From: Variovorax paradoxus
GTDB lineage: Bacteria > Pseudomonadota > Gammaproteobacteria > Burkholderiales > Burkholderiaceae_C
Direction of reading: 5' to 3'
DNA length: 64,000 nt
NCBI RefSeq assembly: GCF_029919115.1
Contig: NZ_CP123990.1
Span: 3,224,001-3,288,000 of the forward strand
Under the pieces are notes generated by a model. The model was not told the origin of the DNA, made no database searches, and saw only the letters and a list, made by a program, of their open reading frames with translations. The position numbers and the translations under genes were made by a program. Position 1 is the stretch's first letter. Each line of letters starts with the position of its first letter. Shown one piece after another: positions 46,880 to 57,100 of this stretch.

Positions 46880-48373
46880 ATGACCTACTTGCTAGCACTC
46901 GACCAGGGCACCTCCAGCTCCCGCAGTATCGTGTTCGACCGCGAAGGCCACATCGTTGCCATCGCACAGAAAGAGCTCACACAAATTTACCCTCAGCCCG
47001 GCTGGGTAGAACACGACCCGATGGAAATCTGGCGCAGCCAGCTGGCCACCGCGCGCGAAGTGCTGGTCAAGGCCAAGCTCCAGCCTTCTGACATTCATGC
47101 CATCGGCATTACCAACCAGCGCGAAACTACCGTGCTGTGGAACCGCAAGACCGGCCAGCCCGTGCACCACGCCATCGTGTGGCAAGACCGGCGCGCCGAG
47201 CCGTTGTGCGCCAAGCTGCGCGAAGACGGCATGACAGGCACCATCCAGGAGAAAACCGGGCTGGTCATCGATGCGTATTTTTCGGGCACCAAGCTGCGCT
47301 GGCTGCTGGACAACGTACCCGGCGCACGCGCGCAGGCCGAGCGCGGTGAACTCGCCTTTGGCACCGTCGACAGCTGGCTCATGTGGCAGCTTACCGGCGG
47401 CAAGGTGCATGTGACCGATGTGAGCAACGCCTCGCGCACGATGCTCTTCAACGTGCACAGCAATGAATGGGATGCCGACCTGCTCAAGGCGCTCGACATT
47501 CCCGCCGCACTCATGCCCAAGGTGCAACCGTCGAGCTCCCACTTTGCAGACACCGACGCCGCGCTGCTCGGCCGCGCCCTGCCCATCGGCGGCGTGGCCG
47601 GCGACCAGCAGAGCGCCCTGTTCGGCCAGGCCTGCTTTACGGCCGGCATGGCCAAGAACACCTACGGTACCGGCTGCTTCCTGCTCATGCACACGGGCGC
47701 GGCATTCCAGCCCTCCCACAACGGCCTGCTCGTCACCAGCGCCGCGCAGACAGACGCCACGCCGCAGTACGCCATGGAGGGCAGCGTCTTCGTCGGCGGC
47801 GCCGTGGTGCAGTGGCTGCGCGACGGGCTCAAGGCCATCAAGGGCAGCGCCGAAGTGCAGTCGCTTGCCGAAAGCGTGCCCGACGCGGGCGGCGTGATGA
47901 TGGTGCCGGCCTTCACCGGCCTGGGCGCGCCCTACTGGGACGCCGATGCGCGCGGCACCATCACCGGCCTGACGCGCGGAACCACTGTGGCGCACATTGC
48001 GCGGGCCGCGCTCGAAAGCATCGCCTACCAGAGCGCCGCACTGCTGCAGGCCATGAGCCGCGATGCGGTCGCTGCCGGCGGCACGCCCGTGGCCGAACTG
48101 CGTGTGGACGGCGGCGCCAGCGTGAACGACCTGCTGATGCAGTTCCAGGCCGACCTGCTCGGCATTCCCGTGGTACGGCCCGAAGTGATCGAGACCACGG
48201 CACTGGGCGCAGCCTACCTCGCAGGCCTGTCGACCGGCGTGTACAGCGATGCACGCCAGTTGTCGAAACTGTGGAAAGTGGAGCGCCGCTTCATGCCCAC
48301 CATGGGCCGGGCGCAGGCCGAGGAATCGATGGCGCGCTGGGAGCGCGCGGTGCGGCAGGCAACGGCGAACTGA
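46880..48373 (+). CDS. glpK: glycerol kinase
   Basis: A 497-residue FGGY-family kinase that makes glycerol-3-phosphate from glycerol and ATP. Motifs are DQGTSSSR at the N-terminus, [34 protein letters not shown] and [15 protein letters not shown] in the C-terminal domain. The length is standard. No glycerol facilitator or glycerol-3-phosphate dehydrogenase gene is adjacent, so the usual glp operon is split here. It converges on the oxygenase gene with an 18-base gap. Confidence 0.96.
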   Translation: MTYLLALDQGTSSSRSIVFDREGHIVAIAQKELTQIYPQPGWVEHDPMEIWRSQLATAREVLVKAKLQPSDIHAIGITNQRETTVLWNRKTGQPVHHAIVWQDRRAEPLCAKLREDGMTGTIQEKTGLVIDAYFSGTKLRWLLDNVPGARAQAERGELAFGTVDSWLMWQLTGGKVHVTDVSNASRTMLFNVHSNEWDADLLKALDIPAALMPKVQPSSSHFADTDAALLGRALPIGGVAGDQQSALFGQACFTAGMAKNTYGTGCFLLMHTGAAFQPSHNGLLVTSAAQTDATPQYAMEGSVFVGGAVVQWLRDGLKAIKGSAEVQSLAESVPDAGGVMMVPAFTGLGAPYWDADARGTITGLTRGTTVAHIARAALESIAYQSAALLQAMSRDAVAAGGTPVAELRVDGGASVNDLLMQFQADLLGIPVVRPEVIETTALGAAYLAGLSTGVYSDARQLSKLWKVERRFMPTMGRAQAEESMARWERAVRQATAN

Positions 48374-48391
48374 GCATCGCCTCGCCCGCGC

Positions 48392-48937
48392 TCAGGCGCC
48401 GGGGCCGTACATCACGTCGGAGCGCAACACGTACTTCGTGCCCTCTTCGATCGCCGCACCTTCATGCCAAGTGTCGTGAATGAAAAGCAACGCGGCGCCG
48501 GCTTCGGGCCTCACGCGGAACTCGCGAAAGTCGGTGTCACCGCCCGTGAAGCCGTCGTTCAGGTAGACCAACAGCGTGAGTTGGCTCGTAAGCCCGTCCT
48601 CATGCCACGGCCCGTCCTTGTGCATCTTGAAGCGCTGGCCGGGCGAGTATTTGTAGAAGCGCAGGTCCCTCGGCAGCCCCCGCGCCACATGTCCGGCGAC
48701 TTCGGGCAGCGAGACTGTTCCGAGCCGCGCCCATAGCAGCGCAACCCAGTGCGCCGAAGGCAGCATCGCACGTTCGTTGTTGCGGATGGCCGGCATGGCC
48801 TTCGGCCCGTCCGCGGTGCGCACGCCGGCCGAGGCGAAGCCTTCGCGCTCGGCAAGCGCGATCAGCTCTTCGCACTCCTCTGGCTCGAGAAAGCCTTCGA
48901 TCGAGAAGGCACGCGGCGAATGGGCGACTAGCCGCAC
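48392..48937 (-). CDS. 2OG-Fe(II) oxygenase, prolyl 4-hydroxylase-like
   Basis: A 181-residue dioxygenase of the prolyl-4-hydroxylase type. The iron ligands are HKDGPW (His, Asp) and the distal His in IHDTWHEG, with Arg/Lys in TKYVLRSDV for 2-oxoglutarate. FYKYSPGQRFKMH is typical of the family. The start is GTG at 48937, 13 bases after the stop of the alpha-E gene on the same strand, so it probably shares that transcript. The substrate is unknown; the context suggests a peptide or protein modified by the ATP-grasp/alpha-E pair, which is inference. Confidence 0.85.
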   Translation of the reverse strand: MRLVAHSPRAFSIEGFLEPEECEELIALAEREGFASAGVRTADGPKAMPAIRNNERAMLPSAHWVALLWARLGTVSLPEVAGHVARGLPRDLRFYKYSPGQRFKMHKDGPWHEDGLTSQLTLLVYLNDGFTGGDTDFREFRVRPEAGAALLFIHDTWHEGAAIEEGTKYVLRSDVMYGPGA

Positions 48938-48950
48938 GCGTTCGCCGTGC

Positions 48951-49907
48951 TCAGTGCGCCGGAACCAAAAAGTCCTGGCTGATCCGGCCGCCCAACTCGT
49001 TCACCCGGTCGAGAAACTGCGTGAGGTAGGCGTGCAGCCCGGTCGCCAGGATTTCGTCGACCCGCGCGTATTGCAGGTCGGCCAGCAGCTTGCCGGCGCG
49101 GCGCTGGGTTTCGGCGCTCTGCTCGTTCTGCACCTTGGCAAGGTTGTTCACCACCTCGACCAGGCTCGCGTGCAGTGAACGCGGCATGTCGGCGCGAAGA
49201 ATGAGCAGCTCGGCCACGCGCTCAGGCTTGATCACGTCGCGGTACACCTTGCGGTACACCTCGAAGGCGGAGACGCTGCGCAGAATGGCGCTCCAGTGAT
49301 AGAAGTCGTACTCCTGGTCTTCCTCGGTAGCGGTGCCGAAGAACTCGCTGTTGAGGGCGTGGAACTTCACGTCCACCAGCCGCGCGGTGTTGTCGGCGCG
49401 CTCCAGGAAAGTGCCCAGGCGCGAGAAGTAAAAGGCCTCGTCCTGCAGCATGGTGCCGAGCGTGACGCCGCGCGACAGGTGCGAGCGGAACTTGACCCAT
49501 TCGAAGAACTGCGCCGGATCGCGCTCGAAATCTCCTGCGCGCAGCATGCGATTCACTTCGAGCCAGGTGGTGTTTTGCGTTTCCCACGCCTCGGTGGTGA
49601 GCGCACCGCGAACCGCGCGTGCGTTTTCGCGCGCCGCCTTCAGGCAGGAGACGATCGAAGACGGATTGCTCTCGTCCTTGACCATGAACTCCATCACCTC
49701 GTTGGGCGTGATCTGCTCGTACTTCTTGTTGTACGACGGCAGCAACTCGCTGATGGAAAGCACGCCTTGCCAGCCGTACTTGGCCACTTCGGCCGACTGG
49801 GGCAGGAGCGAGGTCTGGTAGTTGACGTCGAGCATGCGCGCGGTGTTTTCCGCGCGCTCTGTGTAGCGCGACATCCAGTAGAGGTGATCGGCAGTGCGTG
49901 ACAGCAT
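48951..49907 (-). CDS. alpha-E domain protein
   Basis: A 318-residue all-helical protein of the alpha-E family. The N-terminus MLSRTADHLYWMSRYTERAENTARMLDV is the family start, repeated in the middle as FYFSRLGTFLERADNTARLVDV. AGGAG lies upstream of the ATG at 49907. The function is unknown; alpha-E proteins are almost always next to circularly permuted ATP-grasp proteins and transglutaminases and are thought to form part of a peptide-synthesis or modification complex. The same domain is fused to an ATP-grasp in the protein at 57741-60494. Confidence 0.9.
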   Translation of the reverse strand: MLSRTADHLYWMSRYTERAENTARMLDVNYQTSLLPQSAEVAKYGWQGVLSISELLPSYNKKYEQITPNEVMEFMVKDESNPSSIVSCLKAARENARAVRGALTTEAWETQNTTWLEVNRMLRAGDFERDPAQFFEWVKFRSHLSRGVTLGTMLQDEAFYFSRLGTFLERADNTARLVDVKFHALNSEFFGTATEEDQEYDFYHWSAILRSVSAFEVYRKVYRDVIKPERVAELLILRADMPRSLHASLVEVVNNLAKVQNEQSAETQRRAGKLLADLQYARVDEILATGLHAYLTQFLDRVNELGGRISQDFLVPAH

Positions 49908-49951
49908 TCTTGTTCTCCTGATTCCTTGCTTTGCTTGCTTGCCTGCTGCGC

Positions 49952-51451
49952 TCAGGCCGACTGCGATTGGCTTTGCGATTGCCCCGCCTTGGGCTTGGCG
50001 CCGCGGTCCGCCTCGAGGATCCAGGTGTCCTTGGTGCCGCCGCCCTGCGACGAATTGACCACCAGCGAACCCTCCTTGAGCGCCACGCGCGTGAGGCCGC
50101 CGGGCACCATCTGCACTTCCTTGCCCGAGAGCACGAAGGGGCGCAGGTCGATGTGGCGCGGCGCAATGCCGGCATCCACGAAGGTGGGCGAGGTGGAAAG
50201 GCTCAGCGTGGGCTGGGCGATGTAGCCGTCGGGCTTGGCGATCACGGCCTTCTTGAACTCCTCGATCTCGGCCACCGTGGCGGCCGGGCCGATCAGCATG
50301 CCGTAGCCGCCGGCGCCGTGCACCTCCTTGACGACCAGGTCCTTCATGTTGTCGAGCGTGTATTGCAGCTCGTCCTTGTTGCGGCACATGTAGGTGGGCA
50401 CGTTCTTCAGGATCGGCTGCTCGCCGAGGTAGAACTCGACCATCTTGGGCACGTAGGGGTAGATCGACTTGTCGTCGGCCACGCCCGTACCCACCGCATT
50501 GCAGATGACGACGTTGCCCTCGCGGTACGCGCGCATCAGGCCTGCGCAACCCAGCGTGGACGTGGGGCGGAACACCTCGGGGTCCAGAAAATCGTCGTCG
50601 ACGCGGCGGTAGATCACGTCCACGCGCTTCGGCCCGCGCGTGGTTCGCATGTAGACGAAGTCGTCCCTCACGAAGAGGTCTTGCCCCTCGACCAGCTCCA
50701 CGCCCATCTGCTGGGCCAGGAAGGCGTGCTCGAAGTAGGCGCTGTTGTACATGCCCGGTGTCAGCACGACCACGGTGGGTTCCGCCGTGGCGGGCGGCGC
50801 GCTGGCGCGCAGCGTTTCGAGCAGCAGGTCGGGGTAATGCGCGACGGGCGCAATGCGGTTCTGGTTGAACAGCTCGGGAAAGAGCCGCATCATCATCTTG
50901 CGGTTTTCGAGCATGTAGCTCACGCCGCTGGGCACGCGCAGGTTGTCTTCGAGCACGTAGTACTCGCCGTTGCCCTGTGCGTCGGGCGCGCGGACGATGT
51001 CGATGCCCGAGATGTTGGAGTAGACGTTGTGCGGCACGTTCACACCCATCATCTCGGGGCGGAACTGCGCGTTGTTCAGGATCTGCTCGGCCGGAATGAT
51101 GCCGGCCTTGATGATTTCCTGGTCGTGATACACGTCATGCAAGAAGCGGTTGAGCGCCGTCACGCGCTGCACCAGCCCTTTTTCCATGCTCTCCCACTCG
51201 TGGGCGGGAATGATGCGCGGCAGCAGGTCGAACGGAATGAGCCGCTCGGTGCCCGAACCGTCTTCGTCCTTGGCGCCGTACACCGCAAAGGTGATGCCGA
51301 CCCGGCGGAAGATCATTTCCGCCTCTTCGCGCCGCGCCCGCATGACCTCGCCGGGCTGCTTTGCAAGCCATTGGTCGTAGCGCTTGTAGTGCTGCCTGAT
51401 TGCAGACCCCGCATAGGGCAACTGCTCATACATCTCATCGAATTTGTGCAT
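49952..51451 (-). CDS. circularly permuted ATP-grasp protein
   Basis: A 499-residue member of the circularly permuted ATP-grasp family, predicted to form amide (peptide) bonds with ATP. Segments include GITFAVYGAKD, LEDNLRVPSGVSYMLENR, VVLTPGMYNSAYFEHAFLA and VVKEVHGAGGYGMLIGP. The C-terminus ends in a Ser-Gln repeat (GQSQSQSQSA). The ATG at 51451 has AAGGAG upstream; an extension to 51739 is not supported. It is the first gene of a three-gene unit with alpha-E and the oxygenase. The product of the reaction is unknown in the family. Confidence 0.9.
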   Translation of the reverse strand: MHKFDEMYEQLPYAGSAIRQHYKRYDQWLAKQPGEVMRARREEAEMIFRRVGITFAVYGAKDEDGSGTERLIPFDLLPRIIPAHEWESMEKGLVQRVTALNRFLHDVYHDQEIIKAGIIPAEQILNNAQFRPEMMGVNVPHNVYSNISGIDIVRAPDAQGNGEYYVLEDNLRVPSGVSYMLENRKMMMRLFPELFNQNRIAPVAHYPDLLLETLRASAPPATAEPTVVVLTPGMYNSAYFEHAFLAQQMGVELVEGQDLFVRDDFVYMRTTRGPKRVDVIYRRVDDDFLDPEVFRPTSTLGCAGLMRAYREGNVVICNAVGTGVADDKSIYPYVPKMVEFYLGEQPILKNVPTYMCRNKDELQYTLDNMKDLVVKEVHGAGGYGMLIGPAATVAEIEEFKKAVIAKPDGYIAQPTLSLSTSPTFVDAGIAPRHIDLRPFVLSGKEVQMVPGGLTRVALKEGSLVVNSSQGGGTKDTWILEADRGAKPKAGQSQSQSQSA

Positions 51452-51542
51452 GGAACGACCAATCTCCTTGAGCCATAGCTTAGCAAGTTCGAGGCCAGTG
51501 AAAGCCCTATGTTGGCGCGGATTCCGCCCTATCAGCCGCTTT

Positions 51543-54005
51543 TCAGGGCAGGCGGTGATGCCAATAACGGGCGTTGCGCTCTCTTTCGCAGCCAACCTCT
51601 TCAGGCGCCTGGCTGCGCCACAGCGCTGCGCCGCAAGACACGTTTTCGACGAGCCGCACGCCATGGGCGGCATAGCGCTCGACCACTTCTCGGGCCGGAT
51701 GGCCGAAGCGGTTGCGGTAGCCCGCCTGAACCAGCGCAATGCGCGGGCGCACCGCTTCGAGCAGTGCCGCGCTCGACGAGGTCTTGCTGCCGTGATGCGG
51801 CGCGAGCAGCACGTCCGCGCGAAGCTCCAGGGTTCGCACGACCAGCGCAGCCTCTTGCAGGCGTTCGATGTCGCCGGCCAGCAGCGCCGTGGCCCGTCCG
51901 TTCGCGATGCGCAGCACGCATGAAATGGCGTTGGGCTTGGTGAAGGAAAGATAGTCGGCCGGCGCGGGATGAAGAATTTCGAAATCCACCCCGTCCCAGG
52001 TCCAGCGCTGGCCCGCTTCGCAACGCCTGTTCGGCCGGACAGCCTGCAGCGGATGGGTCGCTTCGATCGAACTCAGGACTTCGGCCTGTGGCTGCATCGC
52101 AAGCACCGCGGCCGCGCCGCCGGTGTGGTCGCTGTCGCGGTGGCTCAGCACAAGCATGTCCAGCCGTTCGCCCAGGGCCCGCAGCAAGGGCACCAGCACG
52201 CGGTGGCCGGCGTCGCTCTCCAGGCTGTAGCGCGGCCCCGCGTCGTACAGCAGGCTGTGCGTTGCCGTGCGCACGAGAACCGCGTTCCCCTGCCCGATGT
52301 CCGCCGCAAGCAGCTCGAACTGTCCGGCGGGAGGCCGGGGCGCCTGCCAGAGCAGCACCGGCAGCAGGAGCGGCAAGCCGAGCAAACGCAGCGACCACGG
52401 CAGGCGCATGGCCAGCAGCACGCCGCCCGCCACGCCAAAACCGGCCATCCACACTGGGGGAGCAGCCATCGACAGCGTGGCATATGGCAAGGCGGCAAGC
52501 CACTTCAGCAGCACAGCCAGCGCCTGCACGGCCCACGCGGCAAGGTCCCATAGAGGCGGCACCGCGGCACCCAGCATGGCCAGCGGCGTGATCACGAGCG
52601 TTACCCACGGAATTGCAACCGCATTGGCCAGCAGGCCGACCACCGACACCTGCTGAAAGAGCAGCAGGCCCAACGGGGTGAGCGCCAACGTAATCACCCA
52701 TTGCTCGCGAGCAAACGCCAGCAGCCTGGCCGCTGCCCCCGTCTTCTCGTCGGCAGGCTTCATGAAGCCGGTGGTGAACAAGACGCCGACCGCGACGAAA
52801 CTGAGCCAGAAGCCCGCCTGCATCAGCGCCCAAGGATCGATAGCCACCACGACCGCCGCGATCAGCAGCCAGACGTGCGGCCAGGGCCAACGCCGGCCGG
52901 TGAGCCGCAGCAGCGCCACGGTGGCCAGCATCCAGACCGTGCGCTGCGAGGGCACGCCCCAGCCGCTGAAAAGCGCATAGAGCCCGGCCAGCAGCACGCC
53001 GCCGACGAGTGCAGCTTGCTGCGCGGGAAAGCGCAGCATGAGCCGCACGCTGCGCCGCCACGCGGCCCCTACCGCGTGCGCGGCGAGCCAGGCGAACATG
53101 GTGATGTGCAGGCCCGAGATCGACATCAGGTGCGCCACGCCGGTGGCGCGGAAAATGTCCCAGTCGCTGCGGTCGATGGCACCCTGGTCGCCGGTGACAA
53201 GCGCGGCAATCACGCCTGCCTGCCGCGCGTCGGCCACGCGCTGGAACACCGCATCGCGCACTGCCTCGCGCGCACGCTCAAGCGGATGCAGCCATGTGGA
53301 TTGAAGAAGTACCGGCGCGGCATCGTGGGCGCCCGTTCGCACATAGCCGCTGGCGCGCACGCCCTGCTCCCACATCCACAGCTCGTTGTCGAAACCATGC
53401 GGGTTGAGGTTGCCGTGCGGGGCCTTCAGCCGCACCGTGAGGCGCCAGCGCTCGCCCGCATGCAGCGGGGCTGCGTCACCTTTCGGCACGGCTGGACTCG
53501 CTTGCGAAGCGCGTCCCCACCGGCTGGTGTCGTCGTGATACCAGCCAAGCGCGATTCGCGCCGGTACACGAACCGGAGTTTCAGCGCCCGCATCGGCCCA
53601 TCGGACAGATTCGACGTCGAGCTGGAAACGCGTGCCGCCTTCGTTGTGCTGCGGCATTTGCGCCACCACGCCGGCCACCTGAAGATCGCGACCTTCGAGC
53701 GCCGTGTCCAGGGCGCCGCCCGAGTAGTCAACCGCCCGCCATCCTGCAAGGCCGCCGCCTGTGAAGGCGCCGCAAGCCAGCGCAACGAGCATCGGCAAAT
53801 AGGACGATCGCCGCCTGGAGAGCACGGCCAACCCCGCCAAGCCTGCGAAGAACAAGGCGGCGTAAGCCGCCGCGCTCCACAACGTTGCCTGATGCAGCTG
53901 CAATGCCGCGCCGACCAAGGTTCCGCCCAGCGCGGCAAAGGCCCACGATCCGGCCGCGACGCCGCCAGACGCCCGCGCCGGCGTCAACGGCAAACTCCTG
54001 AACAC
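51543..54005 (-). CDS. comEC: ComEC/Rec2 competence protein
   Basis: An integral membrane protein of about 820 residues that carries single-stranded DNA into the cell during natural transformation. The N-terminal region has the DUF4131-type soluble segment (GVVAQMPQHNEGGTRFQLDVESV) and the competence core GVAHLMSISGLHITMFAW with about ten helices. The C-terminal domain is MBL-fold with LVLSHRDSDHTGG and LAPHHGSKTSSS. The start is uncertain: TTG at 54014, GTG at 54005 and TTG at 53987 are in frame. I chose GTG at 54005 because GGGGAGGG stands 11-12 bases upstream. The other competence genes are not in the window. Confidence 0.9.
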   Translation of the reverse strand: MFRSLPLTPARASGGVAAGSWAFAALGGTLVGAALQLHQATLWSAAAYAALFFAGLAGLAVLSRRRSSYLPMLVALACGAFTGGGLAGWRAVDYSGGALDTALEGRDLQVAGVVAQMPQHNEGGTRFQLDVESVRWADAGAETPVRVPARIALGWYHDDTSRWGRASQASPAVPKGDAAPLHAGERWRLTVRLKAPHGNLNPHGFDNELWMWEQGVRASGYVRTGAHDAAPVLLQSTWLHPLERAREAVRDAVFQRVADARQAGVIAALVTGDQGAIDRSDWDIFRATGVAHLMSISGLHITMFAWLAAHAVGAAWRRSVRLMLRFPAQQAALVGGVLLAGLYALFSGWGVPSQRTVWMLATVALLRLTGRRWPWPHVWLLIAAVVVAIDPWALMQAGFWLSFVAVGVLFTTGFMKPADEKTGAAARLLAFAREQWVITLALTPLGLLLFQQVSVVGLLANAVAIPWVTLVITPLAMLGAAVPPLWDLAAWAVQALAVLLKWLAALPYATLSMAAPPVWMAGFGVAGGVLLAMRLPWSLRLLGLPLLLPVLLWQAPRPPAGQFELLAADIGQGNAVLVRTATHSLLYDAGPRYSLESDAGHRVLVPLLRALGERLDMLVLSHRDSDHTGGAAAVLAMQPQAEVLSSIEATHPLQAVRPNRRCEAGQRWTWDGVDFEILHPAPADYLSFTKPNAISCVLRIANGRATALLAGDIERLQEAALVVRTLELRADVLLAPHHGSKTSSSAALLEAVRPRIALVQAGYRNRFGHPAREVVERYAAHGVRLVENVSCGAALWRSQAPEEVGCERERNARYWHHRLP

Positions 54006-54126
54006 ATGCTGCAAGCCCTCCCCGGACCCACGCTCAATGGCGCGTTAATTGCTTGGTATCTGGGCTAGTATGCGTCTCACAAGAGACATCTTTTCGATGC
54101 AATCTCGCAGTACTGCACACAAACGC

Positions 54127-57100
54127 ATGTCCATTCACGCCGCACTCCACCACGTCACCCACTACAAATACGACCGCCTGGTGCAGTTGGGCCCGCAGGT
54201 CGTGCGCTTGCGTCCCGCGCCGCACTGCCGCAGCAACGTCATCTCGTATTCGCTCAAGGTCGAGCCGGCCGAGCACTTCGTCAACTGGATGCAGGACCCG
54301 TTCGCCAACTACCAGGCGCGGCTCGTGTTTCCCGAAAAGACGCGCGAGTTCAAGGTCACGGTCGACCTGGTGGTCGAGATGGCGGTCTACAACCCGTTCG
54401 ACTTCTTCCTCGAGCCGCAGGCCGAGAACTTTCCGTTCAAGTACACCGCCTCGCAGGCCGAAGAACTCGCGCCCTACCTGGTCACCGAAGAAGCCACGCC
54501 GCTCGTTTCGGCCTACCTCGACAAGATCGACCGCAAGGAACAGCGCACCATCGACTTCCTGGTCGGCCTCAACCAGCAGGTCCAGAAAGACGTCAACTAC
54601 CTGATCCGCATGGAGCCCGGCGTGCAGACGCCGGAAGAAACGCTCACCAACGGCAGCGGTTCGTGCCGCGACTCGGGCTGGCTGCTGGTGCAGCTGCTGC
54701 GCCATTGCGGCCTGGCGGCGCGTTTCGTCTCGGGCTACCTGATCCAGCTGACCCCCGACGTGAAGGCGCTCGACGGCCCGAGCGGCACCACGGTCGACTT
54801 CACCGACCTGCACGCCTGGTGCGAAGTGTTCCTGCCGGGCGCGGGCTGGGTCGGCCTGGACGCCACCTCGGGCCTTATGGCCGGCGAAGGCCACATTCCG
54901 CTCGCCTGCACGCCCACGCCCTCGAGCGCAGCGCCCATCGAGGGCGGCGTCGACGAGTCGGAGGTCGAGTTCGGCCACGAGATGAAGGTCACGCGCATCT
55001 ATGAATCGCCGCGCGTCACCAAGCCCTATACCGAAGAGCAATGGGCCGAAGTGCTCGCGCTCGGCGATGCGGTGGATGCGCGCCTGAAAGCCGGCGACGT
55101 GCGGCTCACCATGGGCGGCGAGCCGACCTACGTGGCCACCAGCGACCGCGACGCGCCCGAATGGAACACCGATGCGCTCGGCCCCACGAAGCGCGGCTAC
55201 GCCACCGAGCTCGTCCACAGGCTGCGCGCCGAATACGGCCAGGGCGGCTTTCTCCACTTCGGCCAGGGCAAGTGGTACCCCGGCGAGCAGTTGCCGCGCT
55301 GGGCGCTGTCGATCTTCTGGCGCGCCGACGGCCAGACGCTCTGGCACAACCCCGAGCTCTTTGCCGACGAGCGCGTGCCCACGCACTACACGAGCGAAGA
55401 CGCACGCCGCTTCACCACCGTGCTGGCGCACAAGCTCGGCATTACCGAGCGCTACGTCCAGCCCGGCTATGAAGACGTCTACTACTACCTGTGGCGCGAA
55501 CGCAGGTTGCCGGTGAACGTCGACCCGTTCGAATCGAAGCTCGACGACGAGCTCGAGCGCGTTCGCCTGCGCCGCGTGTTCACGCAAAAGCTCGACGCGG
55601 TCATCGGCTACATGCTGCCGCTCGAACCGGGCAACGCCGATGCCGATGCGCCCGCACTTGCAGGCCCGGGCTGGAAAACCGGCCCCTGGTTCCTGCGCGA
55701 CGACCGGCTTTACCTGATTCCGGGCGATTCGCCCATGGGCTACCGGCTGCCGCTCGACTCGCAGCCCTGGGCCAGCAAGGGCGACTACCCTTACCTGGTC
55801 GAGCGCGACCCGACCGCACCGCGCGCCGCGTTGCCGACTTCGGCCGACTACCGCGCGCGTTACGCGGTGCCTGCGGGCGGTGCAACGGGCGCCGACCTTG
55901 GCGCCGTGCCCTATGACTTCGGTGCCCCGCCCGCGGTGCCCGCCGCCTTGCGCATGCAGTCGCCCGGCGCCAGCGCAACCACGACCGGCGATGGGGCGAA
56001 GGGCGATGCGGCGGCCGAAACCGCAGACCGCTCTGCGAATCCGGCCACCCGCCAGCCCTTGCGCGGCGAATCGGCCCACTGGGTCACGCGCACCGCGCTG
56101 TGCGTCGAGGTGCGCGATCCGCGCCGCGCCAACGGCCCGGCGGCCGAGAAAAAGGGCAGCGCCTCGGGCGTGCTGTACGTCTTCATGCCGCCGCTGGCGC
56201 GCCTGGAAGACTATCTCGACCTGGTCGCGGCCGTCGAAGCCACGGCCGAGCAGCTCGGCATGCGCATCGTGATGGAAGGCTATCCGCCGCCGCGCGATCC
56301 GCGCCTGAAAATGCTGGCCGTCACTCCCGACCCGGGCGTGATCGAAGTCAACATCCATCCGGCCCACAGCTGGAAGGAACTGGTCGACCACACCGAGTTT
56401 CTCTACAACGCCGCGTTCGAAACCCGCCTGTCGGCCGAAAAATTCATGACCGACGGCCGCCATACGGGCACCGGCGGCGGCAACCACTTTGTGATGGGCG
56501 GCGCCACGCCGGCCGACAGCCCCTTCCTGCGGCGCCCCGAGCTGCTGGCCAGCCTGCTGCTCTACTGGCACAACCATCCGTCGCTGAGCTACCTGTTCTC
56601 GGGCATGTTCATCGGCCCGACGAGCCAGGCGCCGCGCGTGGACGAAGCGCGCAATGACCAGGTCTACGAGCTCGAAATCGCCCTGAAGGAAATTGCGCGG
56701 AACCGCGAGATCCACGGCCAGAACATGCCGGCCTGGCTGGTCGACCGCACGCTGCGCAACATCCTGATCGACGTGTCGGGCAACACGCACAGAAGCGAGT
56801 TCTGCATCGACAAGCTCTATTCGCCCGACTCGAGCACCGGCCGTCTCGGCCTGCTCGAACTGCGCGCCTTCGAAATGCCGCCGCATGCGCGCATGAGCAT
56901 TGCGCAGCAGTTGCTGATCCGCGCCCTGGTGGCGCGCTTCTGGGACGAGCCCTACAAGGCGCCCGTCACGCGCTGGGGCACCGAGCTGCACGACCGCTTC
57001 CTGCTGCCGACCTTCGTCAAGATGGATTTCGACGACGTGATCAGCGAAATGCGCCAGGCCGGTTTCGCGTTCGACATCGACTGGTTCGCGCCGCATTTCG

